DNA of 38,460 nucleotides from Campylobacterota bacterium (GCA_003650125.1 QNFX01000020.1:1-38460), one strand, 5' to 3'; positions 17,402 through 26,943 are shown, numbered from the stretch's first letter. Notes: a model not told the origin generated them from the sequence alone. Translations and numbers: made by a program.

Positions 17402-20400
17402 ATGCCTCCTGAGGATTTTGTTCACCTTCATGTTCACTCTGAGTACTCGCTTTTAGATAGCACAATCCAAGTTAAAAATCTGATTGAAAAAGCAAACGCT
17501 TTAGGGCAAAAATCTGTTGCCTTAACCGATAATGGCAATATGTTTGGCGCCATAGAATTTTACGTAAAGGCAAAACAAGCGGGATTAAAACCTATTCTTG
17601 GCGCCCTGATTTATCTCACACTCGACTCTAGAAATTCAAGAGAAGAACCTAAGGTCAGACCTCATCTCTCTTTTCAAGATGAGATGGAGGCCAAATACGA
17701 AATTTTTCAATTAGTTCTTCTTTGTAAAGATAATACCGGTTATGAAAATCTTTGTAAGATTATTTCCACTGCCTATCTTGAGGGACTTCATTATAGACCA
17801 CGAGCTGATTTTGAAATTTTAGAAAAATACAGTGAAGGGCTTATTGCTCTTTCTGCCGGATTAAAAGGTCCTGGAGGAAATAATTTCTTTGCTGATGAAA
17901 ATGAGAAAGGTTCAAAGGCACTCTTAAAATTAAAAGAAATTTTTAAAGAAGATTTTTATATTGAAATTCAAAATCATTTCTTAAAAGAGGAAGAAGCTTA
18001 TTCCAAACTAATCGAATTTGGAAAAGTTCATGATATTCCCTTAGTGGCAACTAATGAAGTTCATTATTTAAAAAAAGAAGATGCTCTAGATCAAGATGTA
18101 TTAATGTGTGTGGGCGCTAAAAAAACTTATTATGATAGTGACAGAATGAAATATGAAACTAACGAGTTTTATCTGAAATCTACTTCGGAAATGATAGATC
18201 TTTTTAGTGATTACCCTGAAGCAATTAGTAATACCTTAAAAATTGCTGAAAAATGTAATGTAAATTTAGTTTGGCAGGATGAAAATGGAAATCCAATTTA
18301 TCATCTTCCAAATTTTGAAATAGATACGGGTGAAACTCAAGAGGAATATTTTAAGCGTTTAACTTTTGAAGGATTGGAAGAGCGTTTTAAAGGGCCTCAC
18401 TTTAATAAAATTATTTTGGATACTAATTGGGAATCTGAAGTACGACCAGGTTATATTGCTCGGGCCCATGAAGAACTGGATATGATCTGTGATATGGGGT
18501 TTGCCGGTTACTTTCTTATCGTTGCTGAATTCATCCAATGGTCTAAAAAAAGAGATATTCCTGTAGGCCCTGGAAGGGGATCAGGTGCCGGTTCCATCGT
18601 GGCCTATGCACTTCAGATTACCAATATTAATCCCATTCCTTATAACCTGCTCTTTGAAAGATTTATAAATCCAGAAAGAATTTCTATGCCTGACTTTGAT
18701 ATCGATTTTTGCCAATTGAGAAGAGGGGAGGTTATCGATCATGTCACCGAGATGTATGGAAAAGAGCGGGTAGGCCAGATTGTTACTTTTGGAAAACTTC
18801 AGGCCAAGGCAGCTATCAGGGACGTTAGCCGGGTTTTTGGTCTGCCTTATTCTGATGCAGATATGTTGGCAAAATTAATTCCCGAAGAGCTTGGGATAAC
18901 TTTAGGGGATGCACTAAAGGCCGAACCAAAATTTGGTGAACTTCAAGACACGGACCCCAAGATAAAACAAATTATTGATGTTTCTCTAGGTGTAGAAGGA
19001 CTTAATCGTCATGCCTCCATTCATGCTGCGGGAGTTATTATTACCAGTGAACCCCTGGTTAAATATTGTCCAGTTTTTGTTGGGGCCAAAGGTGAACAGG
19101 TCATCCAGTTTGATAAAAACTGGTCGGAAGAAATTGGTTTAGTTAAATTTGATTTTTTAGGATTAAAAACCTTAACCGTTATTTCCCTGGCGAGTGAACA
19201 TATTCGAAAGGGGCGTGAAAAAGATTTCAATATTGAAAACATCGACTTAGAAGATGAGAAAGTTTTTGATTATGTATCGCAAGGTGAAACTGTTGGAGTT
19301 TTTCAACTTGAATCTTCAGGCATGATTGACCTTTGTAAAAGAATTAAACCAAGCTCGATAGAAGATATAACGGCAATTAATGCACTTTATCGACCAGGCC
19401 CTATGGAATCGGGAATGGTTGATAGTTTTGTTGATATTAAAAACGGTAGGCAAAAAGTAAAATATCCTTTTCCCGAATTAGCACCGGTATTACAAGATAC
19501 TCTTGGTGTTATCGTCTACCAAGAACAGGTTATGAATATTGCTCGGATGGTTGCAGGCTATTCCTTAGGCCAAGCAGATATGCTCCGACGGGCCATGGGG
19601 AAAAAGAAAGAAGAAGAGATGAACCGTCACCGGGAAATCTTTAGAAAAGGGGCAGTGGAAAAAGGTTTTGATGAGAAAAAAGCAGTAGAGCTTTTTGAAC
19701 AGATGGCGCAATTCGCAAAGTATGGATTTAACAAATCACACGCTGTCGCTTATGCCTTTATCGCTTACCAAACAGCATTTTTAAAATATTATCATCCAGT
19801 ATGTTTTTTTGCCGGACTTTTAAGTACGGAATTAAATAATACGGATAAAATCACTGCCTATATTTACGATGCTAAAAAACAAGGATGTGAAATTTTACCT
19901 CCTGATATCAATGAATCACTTTATTTGTTTAATGTGGTGGAAGGAAAACTTCGTTTTGCCCTGGGGGCGATAAAAAATGTTGGAGGGCCTGCGGTGGCCG
20001 AAATCAGGCGGGAGATAGAAGAAAATGGCCCTTATAAAAGTTTTTTAGATTTTTGTGAAAGAGTTGATCTTCGAGTGGCCAATAAACGAAGCCTAGAGGC
20101 CTTAATAAAGGTGGGATGTTTTGATTTATATGAAAAATTTAATCGAAAAACTCTACTTGAAAATCTAGAGCTGTTTATGTCTCATGGACAAAAAATTGCT
20201 GCTGACAGGAGAGTAGGTCAAGGAAACTTATTTGATCTTACCCAGGATACAACTGAGGCCAATGAGGGGGCAGATTTAAAAAAATTATTAGGAGTTAAGG
20301 TCATTCCTGATTTTGAATCCAAAGAAAAATTAGACTTTGAAAGGGCCTTGGTAGGAATTTATTTTTCTGGTCATCCCCTAGATGGTCTTGATGACCTCAT

Positions 20401-21004
20401 TGAACAGGTTTCTTCTATGCCGGTAGAAAATGTGCAAAGTATAGAAGAGAGAAAAAAGAAATCAACTAATTGGAAAGAGGCACGAGGCCCTGACATTACC
20501 CTGGTAGGCCTTTTAATGCCGGGAAGGAAATTACTAACCAAGAAAGGGGATAAGATGTGTCTGGCCGCTTTAGAAGATAAAAGTGGCAAGATTGAATGTG
20601 TGGTATTCCCTAAAACCTATGCCGAGTATGAAAGATTTTTTATGCGTGAGGATTTGGTGGTGATGGAAGGAAATATAAATTATCAGGAAAATCCTCGAAA
20701 ATTCTTTCCCAGTAAAATAAGAAAGCTCAGTGATGTGAGTGAAGAGAGAGTATCAGCAGTTTATGTAACTACAGAAATAGAAAACTTAGAACCTGAGCGT
20801 TTAAGAGGCCTTAAGGAGTCAATTCTGGCCTATCCCGGGACTAAACCCTTGATTTTGTTTTTCCAAGGGGTTCAGGGGAAGGCCCGAATATCTTTGGGAA
20901 GGGATTATTTTGTGTCGCCTTCGCCGCAGTTATCCATGAAAATTAATGACGTATTTAAGACAAATAGTGTAAAGTTGATAATAGGTTCCACAGGAGAAAA
21001 ATGA
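17402..21004 (+). CDS. dnaE: DNA polymerase III alpha subunit
   Basis: This is the replicative polymerase subunit. The 1200-residue protein begins with a PHP domain (HLHVHSEYSLLD, residues 8-19), followed by the polymerase palm with GRGSGAGS (391-398) and the catalytic aspartates in PDFDIDFC (430-437). Further on are FDFLGLKTL, the fingers with YQEQVMN and RRAMGKKK, the beta-clamp region, and an OB fold near the C-terminus (DITLVGLLMPGRKLLTKKG). AGGA sits 8 bases before the ATG. The length is in the normal DnaE1 range. Its stop overlaps the next gene as ATGA, so the exported protein that follows is translationally coupled to it. Confidence 0.98.
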   Translation: MPPEDFVHLHVHSEYSLLDSTIQVKNLIEKANALGQKSVALTDNGNMFGAIEFYVKAKQAGLKPILGALIYLTLDSRNSREEPKVRPHLSFQDEMEAKYEIFQLVLLCKDNTGYENLCKIISTAYLEGLHYRPRADFEILEKYSEGLIALSAGLKGPGGNNFFADENEKGSKALLKLKEIFKEDFYIEIQNHFLKEEEAYSKLIEFGKVHDIPLVATNEVHYLKKEDALDQDVLMCVGAKKTYYDSDRMKYETNEFYLKSTSEMIDLFSDYPEAISNTLKIAEKCNVNLVWQDENGNPIYHLPNFEIDTGETQEEYFKRLTFEGLEERFKGPHFNKIILDTNWESEVRPGYIARAHEELDMICDMGFAGYFLIVAEFIQWSKKRDIPVGPGRGSGAGSIVAYALQITNINPIPYNLLFERFINPERISMPDFDIDFCQLRRGEVIDHVTEMYGKERVGQIVTFGKLQAKAAIRDVSRVFGLPYSDADMLAKLIPEELGITLGDALKAEPKFGELQDTDPKIKQIIDVSLGVEGLNRHASIHAAGVIITSEPLVKYCPVFVGAKGEQVIQFDKNWSEEIGLVKFDFLGLKTLTVISLASEHIRKGREKDFNIENIDLEDEKVFDYVSQGETVGVFQLESSGMIDLCKRIKPSSIEDITAINALYRPGPMESGMVDSFVDIKNGRQKVKYPFPELAPVLQDTLGVIVYQEQVMNIARMVAGYSLGQADMLRRAMGKKKEEEMNRHREIFRKGAVEKGFDEKKAVELFEQMAQFAKYGFNKSHAVAYAFIAYQTAFLKYYHPVCFFAGLLSTELNNTDKITAYIYDAKKQGCEILPPDINESLYLFNVVEGKLRFALGAIKNVGGPAVAEIRREIEENGPYKSFLDFCERVDLRVANKRSLEALIKVGCFDLYEKFNRKTLLENLELFMSHGQKIAADRRVGQGNLFDLTQDTTEANEGADLKKLLGVKVIPDFESKEKLDFERALVGIYFSGHPLDGLDDLIEQVSSMPVENVQSIEERKKKSTNWKEARGPDITLVGLLMPGRKLLTKKGDKMCLAALEDKSGKIECVVFPKTYAEYERFFMREDLVVMEGNINYQENPRKFFPSKIRKLSDVSEERVSAVYVTTEIENLEPERLRGLKESILAYPGTKPLILFFQGVQGKARISLGRDYFVSPSPQLSMKINDVFKTNSVKLIIGSTGEK

Positions 21005-22308
21005 TTAAAGGCCTTATTTTTTGCCTAATTTTGACTACTTCCGCTTTTGCCTCAGATTTTATAACTGGAGAGGGGCGGTTTTATGCTCAAGATGAGGACT
21101 CAATTCAATTTATTAAAGGACAACTTTTACATAACGCGTTTCGTGATGTTTTGAACAAGGATCTTAAGGCCCAAGGTCTTAATGGAAAAAGTTTTTGGGA
21201 AATTTTTGATCAAAAGTTTGAAGAACATTTTGACGAGACTAAAGAGCAGCTCAAAACCAAATATAAAATTGTTGAAGGTGAGGAAGTAGACTCTAAAGTC
21301 AAAGCAAAATATACTAAAGAATTGCGGGCCAAAAGAGCTGCCATTAAAATAAAATATCCCTCTATTGGGCGTGCAATCAGATCTTACGCCATAAAGACGA
21401 TAACTCGTTCTCCTAAATATCCTAAATCAAGATACTTAAGTCTCCAAGCAAAGGTAGATCGAAAATTTTTGAATAAAATCTATTTTCGTTTTATTAAATC
21501 AAATGAAGGAAGAAAATATTCTTCTCTTATAATCTCTCCTAAATTGACACTGACTAATTTGACTTGGAACGAACTTGGGGTTGAAGTTCAAAATGATCTA
21601 ACAGAAGTAATCTATGGCCATTGGACAAAATGGTATAAAGCAAATTTGGGTGAGTTCTTTGGTGAAGTGAAAGTTATTGAGGGAGATTTTCTAGTTGAAA
21701 TTACTCCTCCTACCCCGAAAGAAGAAGAAAAAAACACTGATGAAGAATTAGAAGTAGAACTTACAGAGAAAAAAAATGTACCGTTAGGAAGCGCTCTGGT
21801 TTTAAATATAAATATTAAACTCACCAAGGATGAAGAGCGGGTTTTACTTAAAAAACGAAAAATTTCAGTTGTCGGTGATGGTATTTTAATTAATCAAGCA
21901 ACCCAACAAGTTTTGGGCCATTTTGATCTTCCTAAACAATCCCATATCTTTTCTACTGACAAAGTAGATGAGCTTGGCTCTAATATGGCCAGTTGGATTT
22001 ACCGCATGCCTTTAATGGAATTTGGTAAACTTAAGAAAAGCCTTTCTAATAATATAACTTCTTCAAAAATGGCCTATTTAAAGGTTGAAGGGATCGCGAC
22101 TGTTCAGGATTTATTTACTTTAAACAAAATCCTTGAGGAAAAGGGAGTGGCCAGTCAGGTCGTTGCAAAAACCAAAGTCTACAATGGATCTGAGGCCTTG
22201 ATAGTCATTTATTTTCAAGGCAGTTATGATCAATTAGAACTAACGGTAAAAGGTATTATAAACTTAAATATAAAAGATAATTTAGCTCTCACACTTTTGG
22301 GAGGCTAA
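21001..22308 (+). CDS. Exported protein, possible FlgT-N-like
   Basis: This 435-residue protein has a signal peptide (MIKGLIFCLILTTSAFAS). Just after it, a segment reading FITGEGRFYAQDEDSIQFIK then LLHNAFRDVL resembles the start of the flagellar H-ring protein FlgT (GxAxI..D...AR..AL.DAL pattern). The rest is unfamiliar: a basic helical region (80-160), strands, an acidic spacer (PTPKEEEKNTDEELEVELTE) and a final alpha/beta segment (residues 350-430) that looks like a BON- or SPOR-sized domain. It is coupled to dnaE by a 4-base overlap and has its own AGGAG. The next gene resembles the middle and C-terminal parts of FlgT, which supports the reading, but similarity is by eye only. Confidence 0.5.
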   Translation: MIKGLIFCLILTTSAFASDFITGEGRFYAQDEDSIQFIKGQLLHNAFRDVLNKDLKAQGLNGKSFWEIFDQKFEEHFDETKEQLKTKYKIVEGEEVDSKVKAKYTKELRAKRAAIKIKYPSIGRAIRSYAIKTITRSPKYPKSRYLSLQAKVDRKFLNKIYFRFIKSNEGRKYSSLIISPKLTLTNLTWNELGVEVQNDLTEVIYGHWTKWYKANLGEFFGEVKVIEGDFLVEITPPTPKEEEKNTDEELEVELTEKKNVPLGSALVLNINIKLTKDEERVLLKKRKISVVGDGILINQATQQVLGHFDLPKQSHIFSTDKVDELGSNMASWIYRMPLMEFGKLKKSLSNNITSSKMAYLKVEGIATVQDLFTLNKILEEKGVASQVVAKTKVYNGSEALIVIYFQGSYDQLELTVKGIINLNIKDNLALTLLGG

Positions 22309-22345
22309 ATTCTTTGGAAGGCAAAACATTTAGATGGAGGACGGC

Positions 22346-23272
22346 ATGAAGCTGAATTTTTCTCTGCCATTTTTCTTGATTCTAACCTTATTTATTTCTT
22401 GTTCAAGTGGAGTGGTTCATCGTGGCCCCCAAGGTGAAAGCGAACCAGAAGAGGAAACTAAGGATATATCAGGGATAAGGAAAAAAATTGTTATTTTAAG
22501 GTTTCTCAATGAATCTCCTTATGAAGGAGATATTCTAGAGCTGGATGCGACGAGCGAACTCAAAAATCAGCTAAGAAAAACAAATCGTTTTATCATTGAT
22601 TCGGCCTCAGCAAACCTATTTGGGGATTCCAAAGAAATTTACTCCGGTGGTGGACTTAAATTGACCCAAAAATCAAGATCTGCCAGGATAGCAGGTATCA
22701 ACTTTGTTATTTTTGGTCGAATTATTGATGCTAGGATTCGTGAAAAGAAAGATAGTGTAGGAGTCTTAGGTCATACCACTTTTTACAGCGAGGCCTTAGT
22801 TGAGCTGCGCATGTATGATATCACCTCTAAGAGACAGATTTTTCTCGAAACCTATAGAGGTGTTACAGATGCTTCAACTCTTAGAAATTTTACCTCTCAT
22901 GAAGAAGAATATTTAGGTTATAGAAATCTTCAACTTCGACGGGCCATTCAATCAGCAGTGAAAAAGGGTATCCCCAAAATGATTAGAATTGCTGATCGCC
23001 TTGATTGGCGGGGAAGAATTGCCAGAGTCCTTGGTCAAAATATCTACCTTAACGCTGGGCAAAAGACGGGAATTCTTATTGGTGATGTGCTCAAGGTGGT
23101 AACCAGTGGAAGAGAGGTTTACGACCCAGAAACGGGTGCTTTAATCGGGCTATCAAAGGGAATCGTTAAAGGTACTATTGAGGTCACTGAATATGTGGGG
23201 GATGATGGGGCCGTGGCCATTTTGCACTCAGGAGGCCAAGTACTGGCCGGTGATTATGTAGAGCTTTACTAA
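22346..23272 (+). CDS. Lipoprotein with CsgG/FlgT-like domains
   Basis: The 308-residue product starts at ATG 22346, fixed by GGAGG 5 bases upstream. The signal ends in LFISC, a lipobox-like sequence, followed by an acidic linker (SEPEEETKD). Residues of about 45-215 (KKIVILRFLNES, then LKNQLRKTNRFIID and GINFVIFGRIIDARI) follow the CsgG/TolB-N-like fold seen in LpoB, CsgG and FlgT-M. The C-terminal part, QNIYLNAGQKTGILIGDVLK then YDPETGALIG, matches the style of the FlgT C-terminal domain. In Vibrio, FlgT forms the outer H ring of the sheathed polar flagellum. No flagellar genes are in this window, so the role is inferred. Confidence 0.6.
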   Translation: MKLNFSLPFFLILTLFISCSSGVVHRGPQGESEPEEETKDISGIRKKIVILRFLNESPYEGDILELDATSELKNQLRKTNRFIIDSASANLFGDSKEIYSGGGLKLTQKSRSARIAGINFVIFGRIIDARIREKKDSVGVLGHTTFYSEALVELRMYDITSKRQIFLETYRGVTDASTLRNFTSHEEEYLGYRNLQLRRAIQSAVKKGIPKMIRIADRLDWRGRIARVLGQNIYLNAGQKTGILIGDVLKVVTSGREVYDPETGALIGLSKGIVKGTIEVTEYVGDDGAVAILHSGGQVLAGDYVELY

Positions 23273-23320
23273 ATCCTAAAGGCACTATAAAACTTAAAAA
23301 ACTAATCAAGGCCTTTAATT

Positions 23321-24370
23321 TTGCTATATTCAATCTTTAAAAGATTGGCCTTTAAAATGGATCCGGAAAAGGCCCATGAGCTCACCATTGAGCTATTCTC
23401 TCGTTTTCCAGGGATTCTTTCAAAGGCCCTAAATCAAGATTACGATACCCCCAAATATGCTATTTCTTTAGGAGATCTCAACTGGTCGTTCCCAGTAGGT
23501 CTTGCAGCAGGTTTAGATAAAAATGCCGAGGCGATAGACTTTTTCTCTAAAACTTTATTTGGAGCAGTGGAAGTAGGGACCGTTACTCCCAAGGCCCAGC
23601 CAGGAAACCCTAAACCTCGAATGTTTCGCTATATTGCTGAAGAGTCTCTAAGAAATAGAATGGGATTTAACAATTTTGGCGCGGAGAAAGTTTACCAAAA
23701 TATATGCGCCTCTTCTCGGGGAGATAAAGTACTTGGTATTAACTTGGGAAAAAATAAGATAACTCCAGAGAAAGATGCTCATTTAGACTACCAATCTCTC
23801 TATAAAAAATTCGCAAGAATAGGAGATTACCTAGTTATTAATGTTTCCTCTCCTAATACTCCAGGCCTTCGTGATCTACAAAGTACTGATAAGTTAAAGA
23901 TTATTTTCCAATCTTTGGAAGAAGAGAGAAAAGATACTCCAGTACCACTTTATCTGAAAATTTCTCCTGACCAAAGCTTTGATGACATAGGGGCTATTTG
24001 TGACCTTGCTCAAGAGTTTAATCTCTCGGGAATTATTGCCACTAATACAACTATTATGGAGAGTCGGGGAGCTGGTGGGATTTCTGGTAAACTTTGCGCC
24101 GAAAAATCTAAGGCCATGCGTAGATACGTTCTTGAGCGGGTAGCGGGTAATAAAGATTTTAATGTTATTGGAGTAGGTGGGATTAGTGATTTTAGCGATG
24201 TCTGGGAATTTTGGAAGCTAGGTGGAAAGGCAGTGCAAATTTATACCAGCTTTATTTACCAAGGGCCGGATATTTTAGAAAAAATTAAATTAGATATTGA
24301 TAAGGCGCTTGTAAAAAATAAGGTTGCAACTTTGCAGGAGCTCTTAGCAAATATTGATCAGGCGGAGTAG
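23321..24370 (+). CDS. pyrD: Dihydroorotate dehydrogenase (quinone), class 2
   Basis: PyrD oxidises dihydroorotate to orotate at the inner membrane, passing electrons to quinone. The TTG at 23321 is taken as start because the residues it adds (MLYSIFKRLAFKMDPEKAHE) align with the N-terminal membrane-binding helix of E. coli PyrD; the next Met would remove that helix. The RBS is weak (AAGG). Diagnostic parts are GLAAGLDKN, EVGTVTPKAQPGNPKPR, RMGFNNFG, NVSSPNTPGLR (174-184, catalytic serine of class 2), IATNTT, IGVGGI and VQIYTSFI. The 3' end overlaps convergent queC by 13 bases. Confidence 0.95.
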   Translation: MLYSIFKRLAFKMDPEKAHELTIELFSRFPGILSKALNQDYDTPKYAISLGDLNWSFPVGLAAGLDKNAEAIDFFSKTLFGAVEVGTVTPKAQPGNPKPRMFRYIAEESLRNRMGFNNFGAEKVYQNICASSRGDKVLGINLGKNKITPEKDAHLDYQSLYKKFARIGDYLVINVSSPNTPGLRDLQSTDKLKIIFQSLEEERKDTPVPLYLKISPDQSFDDIGAICDLAQEFNLSGIIATNTTIMESRGAGGISGKLCAEKSKAMRRYVLERVAGNKDFNVIGVGGISDFSDVWEFWKLGGKAVQIYTSFIYQGPDILEKIKLDIDKALVKNKVATLQELLANIDQAE

Positions 24371-25050
24371 TCAGGCCTTTTAACATATTCAATTGGGTCA
24401 ACAGCACCCGCCATTTGAAAACCCCTAAGTCTTAAAGCACAAGAATCACATTCGCCACAGGCCTTATCTTCTCTGGCATAACAAGACCAGGTAAACTCTA
24501 AAGGTGCCTTAAGATCTAGTGCTTTTTTAACAATTTCAAATTTTTTCATATGGATGACAGGAGTTATCACTTCGATATCTCCTTCTTTGGTTCCTTCTTT
24601 AATCAAATTATTTAAGGCCTTATAATAGCTAGGTCTACAATCGGGATAACCTGAAGAATCCTCTTCCACTGCGCCAATATATATTTTTTTTGCCCCTATA
24701 ATTTCTGACCAGGAAACCGCCATGGAAACGATATGGGTGTTTCTAAAGGGGACATAGCTATCAGGAATATCTGCTGAGTCACCATGGTATTTTTTAACTT
24801 CAATTTTTTCATCGGTAAGGGAGCTCCCACCAATTTGTTTTAAAAAGGAAATATCGATTACTTTTCTAAGGTTTATATCTACATGATAAAAATTAGCGAT
24901 TTTTTCAAAGCATTCTAATTCTTTATTTTCAGTATTTTGACCATAGTTTAAATGAAGGAAAGCAAGTTTATCATGCTTCTCATTTGCTATAGCAGCACTA
25001 ACTAGAGAGTCCATACCACCACTTACTAAAACTACAGCTAAATTATTCAT
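24358..25050 (-). CDS. queC: 7-cyano-7-deazaguanine synthase
   Basis: QueC makes preQ0, precursor of the tRNA nucleoside queuosine. The 230-residue protein has the PP-loop SGGMDS (10-15), FRNTHIVSMA, and a zinc-binding set of cysteines at 190, 198, 201 and 204 (CYARED, CGECDSC). The length is standard. It overlaps the upstream phosphohexomutase by 4 bases (ATGA). queD, queE and queF are not in the window. The 3' end overlaps pyrD on the other strand. Confidence 0.95.
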   Translation of the reverse strand: MNNLAVVLVSGGMDSLVSAAIANEKHDKLAFLHLNYGQNTENKELECFEKIANFYHVDINLRKVIDISFLKQIGGSSLTDEKIEVKKYHGDSADIPDSYVPFRNTHIVSMAVSWSEIIGAKKIYIGAVEEDSSGYPDCRPSYYKALNNLIKEGTKEGDIEVITPVIHMKKFEIVKKALDLKAPLEFTWSCYAREDKACGECDSCALRLRGFQMAGAVDPIEYVKRPDYSA

Positions 25051-26780
25051 GCCTTGTCCGCAACCTTTTTAATTAAGTCTACCATTAAATCAGTTTTTTC
25101 CATTGCTTTTTGTTTCTTATTTGCAAGCGTCCCTTCATTTTCCTGAACCATGATATAAAATTTAATTTTTGGTTCAGTTCCTGAAGGTCTAAGATAGAGG
25201 GCATCTCCACCTTTGAATTTAAATCCTATGACATTACTTTTTGGCAGGTCTAACTTAATTTTTTCGCCACTATCAAGATTGGTTTGTTCACCTGCCTGAT
25301 AGTCTTCAATAATTTCAAGATCTGAAAAAAAATCGTTGGAATCATTTCTGAATTTTTCCATTATCCGGCCGATTTTTTCGCTACCTTCTTTGCCCTGATA
25401 GTCTATGGAAAATAATTGTTCATAAGAAAAACCAAATTCATCATAAATTTTATCTAGTGCCTGAATAAGATTTAATCCTTGAGTTTTATACCACAGAGCT
25501 ACTTCGGCCATAAGTGCTAAAGAGGATACGCCATCTTTATCTCGTACTTCTGGGTGATGGAGATAACCAAAGGATTCCTCAGTGCCAAAAATAAAATCGA
25601 GATCAACCCCTTCAAGCTCTTTCATCTTATTACAGATCCATTTAAATCCAGTCAGGGTGTTAAAAACCTTAACGTCATATTTTTTTGCAACTTTCTCCAA
25701 GAGATTAGATGTAACAATGGTTTTTACCATATAGGGATTTTTCGGCAATTTAGTATTATTTAAGATGTAGTGAAACATCAGCAGTCCAAGTTGATTTCCG
25801 TTGGGAAAAAAGACCTCATCTCCATCCATGATGGCCACGCCTATACGATCCGTATCGGGATCAGTCCCAAAGACAATGTCGGCATCAGATTTTTTCATCA
25901 AATCTACCGCCATTGCCATGGCGCTTGGATCTTCAGGGTTTGGGGATTTTACAGTGGAAAAATTAGGATCAGGATTGGCCTGCTCTTTTACCACCAAATG
26001 ATTGGTTAGCCCCATTTCGTTTAAAATTCGAGTGCAGGGTTTAAGACCTGTACCATGAATGGGAGTATAGACAATTTTTAATTCTTTTCCGCGTTCCTTA
26101 CAAAGTTCAGGATTAATAATATATTTTTTCATGGTGGCAAAATACTTATCTTCCACCTCTTTTCCTATCCACTCAATCAATCCTTGCTCTAGTCCCTCAT
26201 CAAAGTTCATATATCCAATTTCTGAGAAGTCCAAAATGGATGAGTAGTTTTCAATTACATTTTTATCCTGGGGAGGAGTTACCTGCGCTCCATCACTCCA
26301 ATAGGCCTTAAAACCATTATAGGCCGGAGGGTTGTGGCTTGCCGTTATCATAATCCCTGCTTGGGCCTTATAAAATCTTAAGGCGAAAGAAAGAAGTGGT
26401 ACTGGATTTAGATTGTCATAAATAAGCGCCTTGATTCCATTGCCCGCTAAAACTCCAGCGCATTCTTTGGCAAATTCAAAAGAAAACCTTCGTGAATCAT
26501 AGCTGATGGCCATTTTAGGGTTTTCTACACCTAGTTTTTTAATCTCTGTTACCAGGGCCTGAGTGGCCTTTCTTACGGTATATTTATTTATTCGGTTGGG
26601 GCCAAATCCTATAATACTTCGCAGTCCTCCAGTCCCAAATTCAAGGTCTTTGTGGAACCTTTCCGTGATTTCATGAGTGTTTCCAGAATCAATTAAATCG
26701 AGGATTTCATCTCTCTCAGACTGTTCAAAATAGGGGTTTATGGCCCAAGATTTTGCTCTTTCGATGGGGGTCTTTTTCAT
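25047..26780 (-). CDS. Phosphohexomutase (PgcA-like phosphoglucomutase)
   Basis: This enzyme interconverts hexose 1- and 6-phosphates. The 577-residue length and RFHKDLEFGTGGLR near the N-terminus fit the alpha-phosphoglucomutase/PgcA branch. The phosphoserine loop TASHNPPAYNGFK holds Ser148. The metal loop GTDPDTDRIG (305-314), sugar loop GTEESFGYL and phosphate loop RPSGTEPKIKF near the C-terminus are all intact. Whether it prefers glucose or mannose phosphates cannot be told. It is first in a two-gene unit with queC and has a good candidate promoter upstream. pgi, also in the window, shares its substrate glucose-6-phosphate. Confidence 0.93.
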   Translation of the reverse strand: MKKTPIERAKSWAINPYFEQSERDEILDLIDSGNTHEITERFHKDLEFGTGGLRSIIGFGPNRINKYTVRKATQALVTEIKKLGVENPKMAISYDSRRFSFEFAKECAGVLAGNGIKALIYDNLNPVPLLSFALRFYKAQAGIMITASHNPPAYNGFKAYWSDGAQVTPPQDKNVIENYSSILDFSEIGYMNFDEGLEQGLIEWIGKEVEDKYFATMKKYIINPELCKERGKELKIVYTPIHGTGLKPCTRILNEMGLTNHLVVKEQANPDPNFSTVKSPNPEDPSAMAMAVDLMKKSDADIVFGTDPDTDRIGVAIMDGDEVFFPNGNQLGLLMFHYILNNTKLPKNPYMVKTIVTSNLLEKVAKKYDVKVFNTLTGFKWICNKMKELEGVDLDFIFGTEESFGYLHHPEVRDKDGVSSLALMAEVALWYKTQGLNLIQALDKIYDEFGFSYEQLFSIDYQGKEGSEKIGRIMEKFRNDSNDFFSDLEIIEDYQAGEQTNLDSGEKIKLDLPKSNVIGFKFKGGDALYLRPSGTEPKIKFYIMVQENEGTLANKKQKAMEKTDLMVDLIKKVADKA

Positions 26781-26812
26781 AGTTTTACCAGTGTAAACAG
26801 AATTAATGGGGC

Positions 26813-26841
26813 ATTATGCCAAAAATACTATTAAAAATCAA
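26813..26841 (-). promoter_or_regulatory. Candidate promoter of the phosphohexomutase-queC unit
   Basis: On the minus strand TTGATT (26836-26841) and CATAAT (26813-26818) are separated by 17 bases: 4 of 6 and 5 of 6 matches to sigma-70 consensus. The -10 lies inside the palindrome GGCATTATGCC (26810-26820), a possible operator. Transcription would start about 25 bases before the ATG. Confidence 0.55.
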
Positions 26842-26886
26842 TAAACAATTATCGCCATGTGTCGTAAAGAGTATAAGAATATTAAA

Positions 26887-26915
26887 TGGAAAATTAAATA
26901 AAATTAAGTTATAAA
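26887..26915 (+). promoter_or_regulatory. Candidate ferredoxin promoter
   Basis: TGGAAA (26887-26892) and TATAAA (26910-26915) are 17 bases apart, each a partial match to sigma-70 consensus. The start would be about 20 bases before the ferredoxin ATG. In such AT-rich DNA chance matches are common. Confidence 0.35.
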
Positions 26916-26943
26916 ATTCAATGTTTTAACTCAGGAGATTTCT

